The translations under genes and the position numbers were made by a program. A stretch of 40,960 nucleotides of DNA from Fischerella muscicola SAG 1427-1 = PCC 73103 (GTDB lineage Bacteria; Cyanobacteriota; Cyanobacteriia; Cyanobacteriales; Nostocaceae): the NCBI RefSeq assembly GCF_000317245.1, contig NZ_AJLJ01000047.1, positions 1 to 40,960 on the forward strand, given 5' to 3'. The notes below the pieces were generated by a model. The model had not been told where the DNA came from, did no database searches, and was given only the letters and a program-made list of their open reading frames with translations. This document shows positions 32,947 through 40,960 of this stretch, in pieces. The first letter of the stretch is position 1, and every line of letters begins with the position of its first letter.

Positions 32947-35742
32947 TTACCAGACTCTTACTGTATCATCTTCCAAGCCAAAAACAACAAATTTGCCATC
33001 GCGACTGAATGAAACCGTAGAGATGGGACGGTTAGATTCAGAAAAAGTTTTGAGTAATTTACCTTGGGGACTCCAAAATTTTGCTGTGTTGTCGTGGCTT
33101 GCTGTGGCGATCGCTCCACTGTCGGGACTAATTGCAATTGACCAAATCCCAGCACTATGAGCAACAATTCTCTTTTGAAATTTGTTGTCAGTCTGCCACA
33201 ATCTGACAATGTTTTCCGCACCTGCTGAGGCGATCAAACCACCATCAGGGCTAAACCTCACTCCCCATACCGACGCGCTGTGTCCTTTTAGCGTTCTCAG
33301 TTCTGTGCCATTAATATCCCAAAGTTTAATTGTTTTGTCGAGGCTGGCGGAGGCTATAGTTTGACCATCCGGACTAAAAGCAACTTGCCAAGTCGCCGCA
33401 CTATGACCTGGAAGAGTTTTCCACAAGCGATAATTACCATCTGTGCTGTCTCTTCGCCAAAGTTTAACGGTTGTGTCTTCACTTGATGAAGCTATAGTTT
33501 GACCATCGGGGCTAAAAGCAACTGCGGAAACCCAACCTGCGTTACCTTCGAGGGTTTGTAGGGGCTTGGCTTGCTCCCAACTTGTGCTATCTTGTTTCCA
33601 CAACTTTATTGCTTTGTTCAGAGTCGCAGCAGCTAAAATCCGACCATCAGGACTAAATGCTACACCCCGAAAACCGACATTATCACCTGTAAAAGTGTTG
33701 AGCAAGGAACCGTCACGCTTCCACAGTTTCACCGTTTTGTCAAGACTAGCCGATGCAATAGTTTGACCATCCCGGCTCAAAACAAGTCCCCAGACCGCGG
33801 CATTATGAGCAACGAAACTATTAAATAGATGATATGCGCCGTTTTTGGGATCTCGCTGCCAAAGTTTAATGACTCCATCATCACTAGCTGAGATAAGCAT
33901 TCGACCATCAAAGCTAAAATCTACTACTCTTATGGGTGCTTGATGCTCTTTGAGTGTAGCGACTTCTGTTCCATCACGACGCCATAACTTAATTGTTTTA
34001 TCTATACCTGCGGATGCAATTAAGGAACTATCAGGACTAATAGCTACTGTAAGAATCGCAGATGTATGTCCAGAAAAACGATTGTATTCATCTGCTCCAT
34101 AAACTGCTTGCCGTAATACATGTTTGACTTGAGGCTCTATATTTGTATTAGTTTCTTTCAGCTTTTGGAATTTGTGTGTAGCTTTGATTGCTTCTACAAG
34201 TGCATCCAATTTCCGATTGGAAGCAAACAATCCCTCAGAAGAAGATACCAGGGCGGCAATTTCGCTCATCCTTGCTTGATGTTCGCTGTTAACTGCTTGG
34301 CGGTACAAAATAAAAGTTCCTACTCCCAATCCGCTAGAGATGAGCAACGCTACAGCCACTGTCACCAGTACAAATCTTTGTAATCTAGCGGTTTTTTTCT
34401 CTTGTACCAGTCGTGCTTCTACTTCTCTTGCTCGTGCGACTTCCCATAAAATTTGGATTTCTTGCTGTTCAACTTCCTGACTGGCGGCTAAAAATTGATA
34501 GTCAACATCGCTTAAACTTTTGCCTTGGCTCCATTGTTGAGCATCATCTAACGCGCGTCCCCGCAATAGACGCGATTGATCTTCGTAGTTCGATGCTACC
34601 CATGCATTCAATGCTTGCGAGTATGGACGCAGAGAATTTAACTGCTTTGTTACCCATTGCGTATTGAAGACACTGCGATAGATGGGATTTTTGATTTTTA
34701 AATAACCATCACGCTTTTCGACCAATCCAGATAATAATAGTTCTGTTTGTTCTTGGCTGTCATCAGTTGGTACGGGTGCTTGCAATACTAGTTGATAGAG
34801 TCCTAGCAATCGTCCTGCTCGTTCTTCTTTGAATAATAAGCGATCGCGAATGGTACGCAGATGTTCCGGTTCATCCTGTGATTCCCAATTGTAGATGATG
34901 TGCGATCGCACTAATTGTTCTACCCAAGATGCTTCTGTACCTGGAGCCAGGTTGATCATTCCTGTCGTATTTTCACAAGTTTGCTGTAAGATTAACTGAC
35001 AAAGTTTTTGAGTCAAAAACGGTTGTCCCTTTGTCCAGTAGATGATCTCCCGCAACACTATTTCTGGCTGACTAACTAATCCTTCTAACCCCTTGAGCAA
35101 TGGCTTGGCTTCCTCTAGTTGAAAGCCGTATAATTCTATTGCCTTACCAATATTAAAAGGTGTTCGACGTTTGTCTGCGATCAAATCAGATGGACTAGCA
35201 ACACCAAAAATCGCAAATCTCAGACGCTCAAATTGTGAATTGTGCGATCGCAGATTATAACAATGACGTATCCAGACGAAAAAGTCGTTGATTGGGAAAC
35301 TTAAACTCAACAGACTATCAATCTCATCAATAAAAATAAAAATTCCTTTTTTTTGCACATTTGGCAGCAACACTTCTTCGACAAATTGATGTAGTCGTTG
35401 GATTAAAGAAAATTCTGACTGTTGTTTCCACCAATCTTGAAAGTTAATCTGCTGTGCTAAATTTAACTCGTAAAACAAACTGATAATAATGCCTTTGTAC
35501 CATTGTACAGATGTTGTTTCCTCGCTACCCAATCGGGAGAGATCCAGATAAACACAGGTATAACCTTCTTGTTCTAGGCGATGGCTGGTTCGCTGTAGAA
35601 GAGATGACTTGCCCATTTGGCGAGAGTTTAATACGTAACAAAAATCACCTGCTTTCAATCCCGCATAAAGTTGTTTGTCTGCTTGACGAATGACATAGGT
35701 GGGATCGTTACCTCCTAGACTGCCACCAACTTGGTATCTCAT
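32947..35742 (-). CDS. AAA-like (STAND-type) ATPase with WD40 repeats, truncated
   Basis: A 931-residue product. The N-terminal AAA-like domain has Walker A NSRQMGKSSL (about 39-48) and Walker B IFIFIDEID (about 134-142). A helical region ends in a coiled coil (QEVEQQEIQILWEVAR) and a single membrane helix (FVLVTVAVALLISSGLG, about 455-475). Nine WD40 repeats follow, starting at SGHTSAILTVAISPDSSLIA. Such proteins are frequent in filamentous cyanobacteria and are thought to be signalling switches of the STAND type. The frame stops at TAA after the ninth repeat (TVRVW), while five more repeats lie downstream in the same frame. The truncated propeller could fold only for its first seven repeats, so function is doubtful. 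Confidence 0.85.
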   Translation of the reverse strand: MRYQVGGSLGGNDPTYVIRQADKQLYAGLKAGDFCYVLNSRQMGKSSLLQRTSHRLEQEGYTCVYLDLSRLGSEETTSVQWYKGIIISLFYELNLAQQINFQDWWKQQSEFSLIQRLHQFVEEVLLPNVQKKGIFIFIDEIDSLLSLSFPINDFFVWIRHCYNLRSHNSQFERLRFAIFGVASPSDLIADKRRTPFNIGKAIELYGFQLEEAKPLLKGLEGLVSQPEIVLREIIYWTKGQPFLTQKLCQLILQQTCENTTGMINLAPGTEASWVEQLVRSHIIYNWESQDEPEHLRTIRDRLLFKEERAGRLLGLYQLVLQAPVPTDDSQEQTELLLSGLVEKRDGYLKIKNPIYRSVFNTQWVTKQLNSLRPYSQALNAWVASNYEDQSRLLRGRALDDAQQWSQGKSLSDVDYQFLAASQEVEQQEIQILWEVARAREVEARLVQEKKTARLQRFVLVTVAVALLISSGLGVGTFILYRQAVNSEHQARMSEIAALVSSSEGLFASNRKLDALVEAIKATHKFQKLKETNTNIEPQVKHVLRQAVYGADEYNRFSGHTSAILTVAISPDSSLIASAGIDKTIKLWRRDGTEVATLKEHQAPIRVVDFSFDGRMLISASDDGVIKLWQRDPKNGAYHLFNSFVAHNAAVWGLVLSRDGQTIASASLDKTVKLWKRDGSLLNTFTGDNVGFRGVAFSPDGRILAAATLNKAIKLWKQDSTSWEQAKPLQTLEGNAGWVSAVAFSPDGQTIASSSEDTTVKLWRRDSTDGNYRLWKTLPGHSAATWQVAFSPDGQTIASASLDKTIKLWDINGTELRTLKGHSASVWGVRFSPDGGLIASAGAENIVRLWQTDNKFQKRIVAHSAGIWSIAISPDSGAIATASHDNTAKFWSPQGKLLKTFSESNRPISTVSFSRDGKFVVFGLEDDTVRVW

Positions 35743-36072
35743 GGAATTTCGTATGTATCAAAAACGAAAGAAATATATCTAATAAATAAGTTAATAAGTA
35801 AGTTGGTAATAATAAGCAGAATATTAGTGGTCTGTCCAATTGATTTTGATGGGCTGCAAGATCCCCGACTTTTTAAAAAAGTCGGGGATCTGTCCCCTCA
35901 CAGTCCCTCATAATTAATGACATGAACCACTAATTACCAATGACTAATTGATCATCCCCAACTTAGCTATAGCAATCCTAAATCATTCGTGAGAGGCGAG
36001 ATCCCCGACTTCTTAGAGAAGTCGGGGATCTGGGATTCCGTGTTTTCTCACAACTCAATTAGGATTGCTATA
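35743..36072. other. Intergenic stretch with two hairpin repeats
   Basis: About 330 bases. It contains one bare AGATCCCCGACTTTTT hairpin (35869-35891) and one full inverted-repeat element (35968-36072); no gene. Confidence 0.6.
35968..36072. mobile_element. 105-bp inverted-repeat element with nested hairpin, copy 2
   Basis: Perfect 14-bp ends TATAGCAATCCTAA (35968-35981) and TTAGGATTGCTATA (36059-36072) enclose CATTCGTGAGAGGC and the palindrome AGATCCCCGACTTCT / AGAAGTCGGGGATCT (35999-36031). Orientation is opposite to the copy at 7176-7286. Its right end touches the stop codon of the next gene. Confidence 0.65.
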
Positions 36073-37494
36073 TTAACGGAAAATTGATGAACTCATTACA
36101 GAGATCTGCTTTTCAAAGTAGGCGCGGTAGAGTTCGCAACGTGGTTTGATGCGATCGCCTTCGTAGCTGATCACTCCCAAGTTATCAAGCTTGCAAATCT
36201 CAACAGAATCAAGAGAAGTACTTTGCCTACCCGCCAAAATTTTAGTATATGTATCCATCAGACTAGGTTGCTCTCGTAGGATTGTCCAATTTCGCCACAA
36301 ATGATGACGGTAGATACCACCGTTGGCGATCGCCTCTCGTATCAGCTGTTCCAGAGTCATTTTTTGAGAGCAAAGATTATATAGAGAAATCCGAACTAGG
36401 GCTGGATGTCCTCCTATAAGTGACATCAGTCGCGTAACTTCGTTACCATAACTCCAGTCTAATCCGTGCTTTCTAGCTAATTCTTTTACCTGCTCTTCAG
36501 TAAATTCTGGTAAACGTAAGGGTAATCCAATATTGAATGGCGAGCGGTTAATATCCAAAGAGATATACACTTCTGTAGAGTAAACTACTACTATTCTCAG
36601 TTTTTGCCAGATGGGATCTCTTCGTCCTTCTTCATGCCATGAACGCAACAAAGTGAAAAATTCTTGGGCTAGTTCTATATGTTCAAAAAAGCGATCTGCC
36701 TGCTCTAAGACGAGAACCACAGGACGTTTGATTTGTTTAAGCAAGTAGTTCCTAAAGTATAAACTACAACTTATTTTTCTACCCATTTCTTCATCCCAGT
36801 AGGCATCTATATTTGGATCAATACCTAATTCTTTTGCTACGCGCCAGCAAAAAAAACGGAAAAAGTGGCTTAAGTCAATCATGCACAGCGAATCAATTTG
36901 ATTACAATCCAATTTGACTGTGTGATATCGCTGTTTTTGTGCGAAAGCAAGCAACCGCAGCACCAGAGAACTTTTACCCATATTTTTTGGAGAGCGAATT
37001 CTGATTACACACCCTGGTTGGGTAATTTCCTGATAGACTAGTTTCTCAATTGGTGGACGTTCAATATATAGGGGAGAATCTAGGGGAACTGGGCCATCTG
37101 GATATGACCAACTATATTCAGAATTGCCATACAGTTGTTTAATCGATGGTAATTCCAACGCATATATGTCTTTTTTGTCTAAATTTGTTAGTAATTCTGG
37201 AAAAGTTTCATTGTAATTCGGTTCACTCAAGATCGTGTAATCTTCTTGAAGTAACTCTAAATTAAAGGCATTGAAGCAGAGTTTGAGGGTTTTGCGATCT
37301 ACACTTGCATTCGACGACCATAACCGAGTCAAGGTTTTAGTAGAAATTTTAATGCGATCGCTTAACTGTTCCATACTGAAGCGATTACCATTATTCTCTG
37401 CTATTTCTACTCTTAAAATCGCTGCTTGCAGCCGCTTCATTCCTGCGGAAGTCAGCATAACTCCCCGTCTGCGTGTAGCTTTAGATCTTTCCAT
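36073..37494 (-). CDS. AAA-like ATPase with N-terminal helix-turn-helix
   Basis: A 473-residue protein. Residues about 15-80 look like a helix-turn-helix (MEQLSDRIKISTKTLTRLWS), suggesting DNA binding or regulation. The AAA-like domain follows, with Walker A RSPKNMGKSSL (about 167-177). The Walker B position reads VVLVLEQADRF, where relatives have Asp-Glu (as IFIDEID in the neighbouring gene), so the hydrolytic Glu appears to be Gln. Sensor-like RIVVVYSTEVY and the winged-helix C-terminal part (TEEQVKELARKHGLDW onward) complete it. It lacks WD40 repeats. It is related in its ATPase domain to the upstream-lying WD40 protein and transcribed in the same direction, 330 bases apart. Confidence 0.8.
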   Translation of the reverse strand: MERSKATRRRGVMLTSAGMKRLQAAILRVEIAENNGNRFSMEQLSDRIKISTKTLTRLWSSNASVDRKTLKLCFNAFNLELLQEDYTILSEPNYNETFPELLTNLDKKDIYALELPSIKQLYGNSEYSWSYPDGPVPLDSPLYIERPPIEKLVYQEITQPGCVIRIRSPKNMGKSSLVLRLLAFAQKQRYHTVKLDCNQIDSLCMIDLSHFFRFFCWRVAKELGIDPNIDAYWDEEMGRKISCSLYFRNYLLKQIKRPVVLVLEQADRFFEHIELAQEFFTLLRSWHEEGRRDPIWQKLRIVVVYSTEVYISLDINRSPFNIGLPLRLPEFTEEQVKELARKHGLDWSYGNEVTRLMSLIGGHPALVRISLYNLCSQKMTLEQLIREAIANGGIYRHHLWRNWTILREQPSLMDTYTKILAGRQSTSLDSVEICKLDNLGVISYEGDRIKPRCELYRAYFEKQISVMSSSIFR

Positions 37495-38403
37495 GTGCTA
37501 ACTAGACAACCCTATACTTGTTAATTTTTGATAGAAAAAAATCTCTAGCCTTTATTTTTGAGCCTTTTGTCAACAAGGGAATTACAATCACAAACACAAA
37601 ATTCTCTTAAACTCGCAGTTATAGCAGCACAATCTACGTACACAATTGCTTGTATAAAATGAAACTATTTATATTGATGTATATGCCTGTGGTCAAAAAA
37701 GCACTTAATTGCTTTGCAATTTTACAAATGTACATAGTGGCTTGATGTGCTGTGCGATCGCACAATAGATGATTCTGTTCAAGATTTAAGATTCGCATCA
37801 CTTTTATTTGCCAAAATAATAAATAGTTGATACCAGTCTATTGTAACTTCATTAGCTGTCTATTAAGCGTTTAAATTTAATGCTTTCAAGCCTAAATGAG
37901 TTTGCTCAAAAATTTATTCTTTTTCAATTAGGTATATAATTTGACCAGAATGCACATTTGTTTTTTGACTTCTTTAAGATGTGTTTACCCCCAGTACTCT
38001 CTATAGATACGATTTGATTAATATATACTTAGTTAAGCATCTATAAGTGAATTTTGCTAATTCATTGACTTAAATATTACTTTTACAATTATTTTTATTT
38101 ATCTGTACAATAACCTCTGCCTAAATTTCTTAACTATTTCCTTAGATTTTCCTCAGATCCCCGACTTTTCTAAAAAGTTGGTGATCTATGTTCTCTAAAA
38201 AATAATGCTGATAAATACAGAAGTGCGATCGCTCTTCGTGCGAAAGTTTCTGAGCAGATGCGTCAAATTATCGTGTCGTTACGACAGCTTGTTGAAGAAT
38301 AGCGATCACACTTTGCAATTCAACCAAATTTTTCTACCACAGGTGTGAGACACAATTAACCCAGTATCTGCAACGATCGCGATGGTGACAAAGAGGGCAA
38401 CAC
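37495..38403. other. Long AT-rich intergenic region
   Basis: About 900 bases with no confident gene. It holds a diverged AGATCCCCGACTTTT hairpin (38155-38187) and a short open stretch ending at TAG 38300-38302 that reads NADKYRSAIALRAKVSEQ and on to SLRQLVEE, which could be the 3' remnant of a gene. The rest shows nothing I can name; promoters for both divergent neighbours must lie here. Confidence 0.5.
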
Positions 38404-39864
38404 ATGGAGATTTGCACGCCAGACTGGGTTAAACATGCTGTTTTCTATCAAATTTTTCCTGATCGCTTTGCTAGAAGCAAGCAACCACGCAAGCGATTGT
38501 TACGTAATGCGAGTTGGGAAGATTGGGATGCTATGCCCACACTCCAAGGTTACAAGGGAGGGGATCTGTGGGGTGTGCTGGAACAGTTAGATTACATTCA
38601 GGATTTGGGAATTAATGCGATTTACTTTACGCCGATTTTCCAATCTGCAAGTAATCACCGTTATCATACCCACGATTATTATCAAGTTGATCCGATGTTG
38701 GGCGGTAATCCGGCTTTTAAAGAATTGCTAGATGCAGCCCACGCCCGTAATATCAAAATAGTTTTAGATGGAGTATTTAATCATTCCAGTCGTGGTTTTT
38801 TCTTTTTCCATGATATTTTGGAGAATGGCCCCCATTCGCCTTGGGTGGATTGGTTCAAAATTGAAGGCTGGCCTCTTTCTCCTTACAATGGCGAATTTCC
38901 CGCTAACTATGTAGGTTGGGCTGACAATCGGGCGCTACCAGTATTTAACCACAACAACCCAGAAGTACGTGAGTACATCATGGAAATTGCCGAGTTTTGG
39001 ATTAAATTTGGCATTGATGGTTGGCGGTTAGATGTACCGTTTGAAATTAAAACTCCCGGTTTTTGGCAAGAGTTTCGCGATCGCGTCAAAGCAATTAATC
39101 CGGAAGCTTATATTGTAGGTGAAGTTTGGGGAGATTCCCGCGAATGGTTGGATGGTACACAGTTTGACGGTGTGATGAATTATTTATTTGCTGCACCAAC
39201 AATTGCATTTACCGCAGGCGATCGCGTTGATATGGAACAAGTACAAGATCGCTCTTATCATCCGTATCCACCGTTATTTGCAGCTGAATATGCTACTAAA
39301 ATGCAGGAACTGCTACAACTTTATCCTTGGGAAATTCAACTTACCCAATTAAATTTGCTAGCAAGTCACGATACCGCTAGGTTGATTTCTATTGCTGGAG
39401 GCGATATTCCTAGCGTGGAATTAGCGACTCTACTATTACTGACTTTTCCTGGTGCTAGTAGTATTTATTATGGCGATGAAGTGGGTTTACCAGGTCGTCT
39501 TGATCCCGATTCCCGGCGTGGTTTTCCTCTGGAAGCAAACTGGAATCGAGAAATTCTCGACACCCACCGCCAATTAATTGCCCTCCGTCATGCTTATCCC
39601 TGCTTGCGTACAGGAGATTACCACGTTTTACATACTTATGGTGAGCTTTACGTATTTGCCCGTAGTTTAAATCAGGAGGAAATCATAGTAGCAGTCAATG
39701 CTGGTACTGCTTCTGCAAAAGCAAATATACATATTAACTTGCATAGCCAACCCAACAAGCTTTTATATGGTAATGCTGAGATTGAGTGGCGTAATCAGGG
39801 AGAAACGAAACAATTAAGTTTAAATCTTCCTCCCCGCAGTGGTTGTATTTTGGGTATGGGTTAG
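38404..39864 (+). CDS. GH13 alpha-glucosidase/neopullulanase-type amylase
   Basis: A 486-residue glycoside hydrolase of family 13. The four conserved regions are visible: DGVFNHSS at 122-129, GWRLDVPFE at 206-214 with nucleophile Asp210, GEVWGD at 239-244 with acid/base Glu240, and ASHDTARL at 320-327 with Asp323. The VPFE sequence after the nucleophile and the DGVFNH form are usual in cyclomaltodextrinase, neopullulanase and maltogenic amylase enzymes; the N-terminal starch-binding domain of those is missing, as in shorter cyanobacterial members. There is no signal peptide, so it probably acts on glycogen-derived oligosaccharides in the cytoplasm. It is single and convergent with the fasciclin gene. 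Confidence 0.9.
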   Translation: MEICTPDWVKHAVFYQIFPDRFARSKQPRKRLLRNASWEDWDAMPTLQGYKGGDLWGVLEQLDYIQDLGINAIYFTPIFQSASNHRYHTHDYYQVDPMLGGNPAFKELLDAAHARNIKIVLDGVFNHSSRGFFFFHDILENGPHSPWVDWFKIEGWPLSPYNGEFPANYVGWADNRALPVFNHNNPEVREYIMEIAEFWIKFGIDGWRLDVPFEIKTPGFWQEFRDRVKAINPEAYIVGEVWGDSREWLDGTQFDGVMNYLFAAPTIAFTAGDRVDMEQVQDRSYHPYPPLFAAEYATKMQELLQLYPWEIQLTQLNLLASHDTARLISIAGGDIPSVELATLLLLTFPGASSIYYGDEVGLPGRLDPDSRRGFPLEANWNREILDTHRQLIALRHAYPCLRTGDYHVLHTYGELYVFARSLNQEEIIVAVNAGTASAKANIHINLHSQPNKLLYGNAEIEWRNQGETKQLSLNLPPRSGCILGMG

Positions 39865-39896
39865 ACTAGTTCTCTTTGAGATGAATTTTGTTATCA

Positions 39897-39918
39897 GCCT
39901 GCGATTTAAATCGCAGGC
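39897..39918. terminator. 22-base perfect palindrome, likely bidirectional terminator
   Basis: GCCTGCGATTT and its complement are joined without a loop between the convergent GH13 and fasciclin genes; the plus strand then reads AATTTTAT. It may end both transcripts, and also resembles the hairpin repeats of the window. Confidence 0.55.
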
Positions 39919-39932
39919 AATTTTATATCAAC

Positions 39933-40355
39933 TTAGTACTCCGCAACAACTAGCGCAGGCATCAAAACTTGATCAATAATATGGATGACGCCATTGTCAG
40001 CTAAAATATCTGTTTTGAGAACATTGGCGTTATTTACCTGGAATTTACCATCAACTGATGCGATCGCCACCACCGATCCTTCTACTGTCTCTGCTTCATT
40101 AATTTGTGCCAAATCATCAGATCTAACATCCCCAAAAGTGGCATGATAAGCAACAATTCTTTTTAACTTCGGAATATTTTCTAGCAAAGCATCTAATGTT
40201 TCTTCTGGTAGATTAGCAAAAGCATCATCAGTCGGTGCAAAGAGTGTATAAGGGCCTTCACTTTTAAAAGTTTCTAATAATCCACTCGCTTCAACAGCTT
40301 TGATTAAGGTATTGAAATCACCTATGTTAACAGCAGTCTCTACAATATCAGCCAT
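39933..40355 (-). CDS. Fasciclin (FAS1) domain protein
   Basis: A 140-residue single FAS1 domain: DIVETAVNIGDFNTLIKAVEA at the start, the H1 motif YTLFAPTDDAFANLP (about 36-50), the central YHATFGDV and the H2-like IHIIDQVLMP near the end. FAS1 proteins mediate adhesion or protein contacts. There is no signal peptide in the open frame, so it is probably cytoplasmic, like several cyanobacterial beta-Ig-H3/fasciclin proteins seen in stress responses. A single gene. Confidence 0.9.
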   Translation of the reverse strand: MADIVETAVNIGDFNTLIKAVEASGLLETFKSEGPYTLFAPTDDAFANLPEETLDALLENIPKLKRIVAYHATFGDVRSDDLAQINEAETVEGSVVAIASVDGKFQVNNANVLKTDILADNGVIHIIDQVLMPALVVAEY

Positions 40356-40500
40356 GAGGTTTTTACTTCGTTGAGATTGTTCAATAAGTCACTTATAGAG
40401 TGGGTAAATAGCTGTCAACCTCTATCAATAGACATGTAGTTAAATCAAAATGGCGATCGCATCAATTCCTATATTTGCTCAATCAACAAAAGCATTATAT

Positions 40501-40960
40501 TCAAGGTAAACGGCTTTTTGGGTCATAACCTTTAGTACAAATTGGGTAAATTGTCTCTACTCCTAAATCTTTCTGCCATTGATTGATTACTTCATCAAGA
40601 ACTATTGGGTCTAAGTCATCCCACTCATCTATTTTATTTAAGGCTACAAAAATTGAATCGCAATCTTTCTTTAAATCGTCGAGATTTCCCTTTTGAGATG
40701 CATCTGAGGAACCAGTTACTACAAAAATTCCAACATCAATATGCTTGAGAAATTTTTTCGTTACTTCGCTATTTTCTTTACGGACATCATCAAGCCCTGG
40801 GGAATCAATTAGACACACTCTTTCATCAAGTTTTATAATTCGTAAATCTTTTGTAACTCCTGATATTGCTCCTACCTTTGCTATTTCGAGAGCTTGCTTT
40901 CGGCTTAGTTTTAACAAGGCATTTATCAGTGAGCTTTTCCCAGAACTTACCTTTCCAATA
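40501..40960 (-). CDS. Dynamin/Era-like GTPase, 5' end outside the window
   Basis: Only the 3' part of the gene is present; the frame is open to the window edge. The first residues seen are GKVSSGKSSLINALL (Walker A/G1), followed by a G2-like SGVTKD, G3 DSPGLDD and G4 NKID, the full set of a TRAFAC-class GTPase. The product ends after YDPKSRLP, soon after the G domain, so it lacks the long membrane-binding C-terminus of bacterial dynamins. The role is unknown; similar small GTPases occur singly in cyanobacteria. Confidence 0.75.
   Translation of the reverse strand, partial: IGKVSSGKSSLINALLKLSRKQALEIAKVGAISGVTKDLRIIKLDERVCLIDSPGLDDVRKENSEVTKKFLKHIDVGIFVVTGSSDASQKGNLDDLKKDCDSIFVALNKIDEWDDLDPIVLDEVINQWQKDLGVETIYPICTKGYDPKSRLP

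Noticed and set aside
32947..37494. Two-gene defence island built from the AAA-like proteins
   Set aside because: Both share a STAND-type ATPase domain, but no nuclease, protease or other effector domain is present and one gene is broken; the evidence does not go beyond general signalling proteins.

Overview
The window reads as chromosome of a filamentous, probably heterocyst-type (Nostocales) cyanobacterium. The evidence is the very frequent HIP1 octamer GCGATCGC, the divergent photosystem II pair psbH/psbN, 7-bp short tandem repeats and paired-hairpin repeats between genes, a CYP110-like P450, and several families known almost only from cyanobacteria (DUF1824, DUF697 GTPase, AAA-like/WD40 proteins). 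No tRNA, rRNA, CRISPR array or complete insertion sequence was recognised.

Left part (1-9,500): ilvE; a small tautomerase-fold protein; a ParA-type ATPase with a coiled-coil partner that looks like the carboxysome-positioning pair McdA/McdB; a divergent cytochrome P450; a 0.9-kb non-coding stretch packed with repeats (a 12-unit array of 21-22 bp, hairpins and a MITE-like element); a membrane-associated DUF697 GTPase; an orphan C5 cytosine methyltransferase; and deoC. Middle part (9,500-24,600): recO overlapping an MFS exporter, a GT4 glycosyltransferase, recR with no ordinary start codon, two small unknown proteins, an orphan PstS-like lipoprotein, a two-gene D-glutamate cyclase-like operon, a PfkB kinase plus CysQ-type phosphatase, rsmI, rpsU, pth, tatA, psbH, psbN and a small protein resembling CcmS. 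Right part (24,600-40,960): an ABC exporter bracketed by direct repeats, a prohibitin-like protein, DUF1824, an ABC-F ATPase, a second 21-bp tandem array, a TenA-like protein, a membrane-anchored methyltransferase, a large AAA-like/WD40 protein whose reading frame is cut by two in-frame stops, a second AAA-like protein with an N-terminal helix-turn-helix, a GH13 glucosidase, a fasciclin protein and the 3' part of a GTPase gene cut by the window edge.

Most genes are housekeeping (translation: rpsU, rsmI, pth; repair: recO, recR; photosynthesis: psbH, psbN; protein export: tatA) and appear as single genes or short overlapping pairs. The points that stand out are the two unrelated intergenic arrays with a 21-bp period, the apparently recently broken WD40 gene, the recR gene with an ACG codon where ATG is expected, the McdAB-like pair (with a CcmS-like gene elsewhere in the window), and at least two families of small inverted-repeat elements, some nested. 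No large, clearly new multi-gene system was found.
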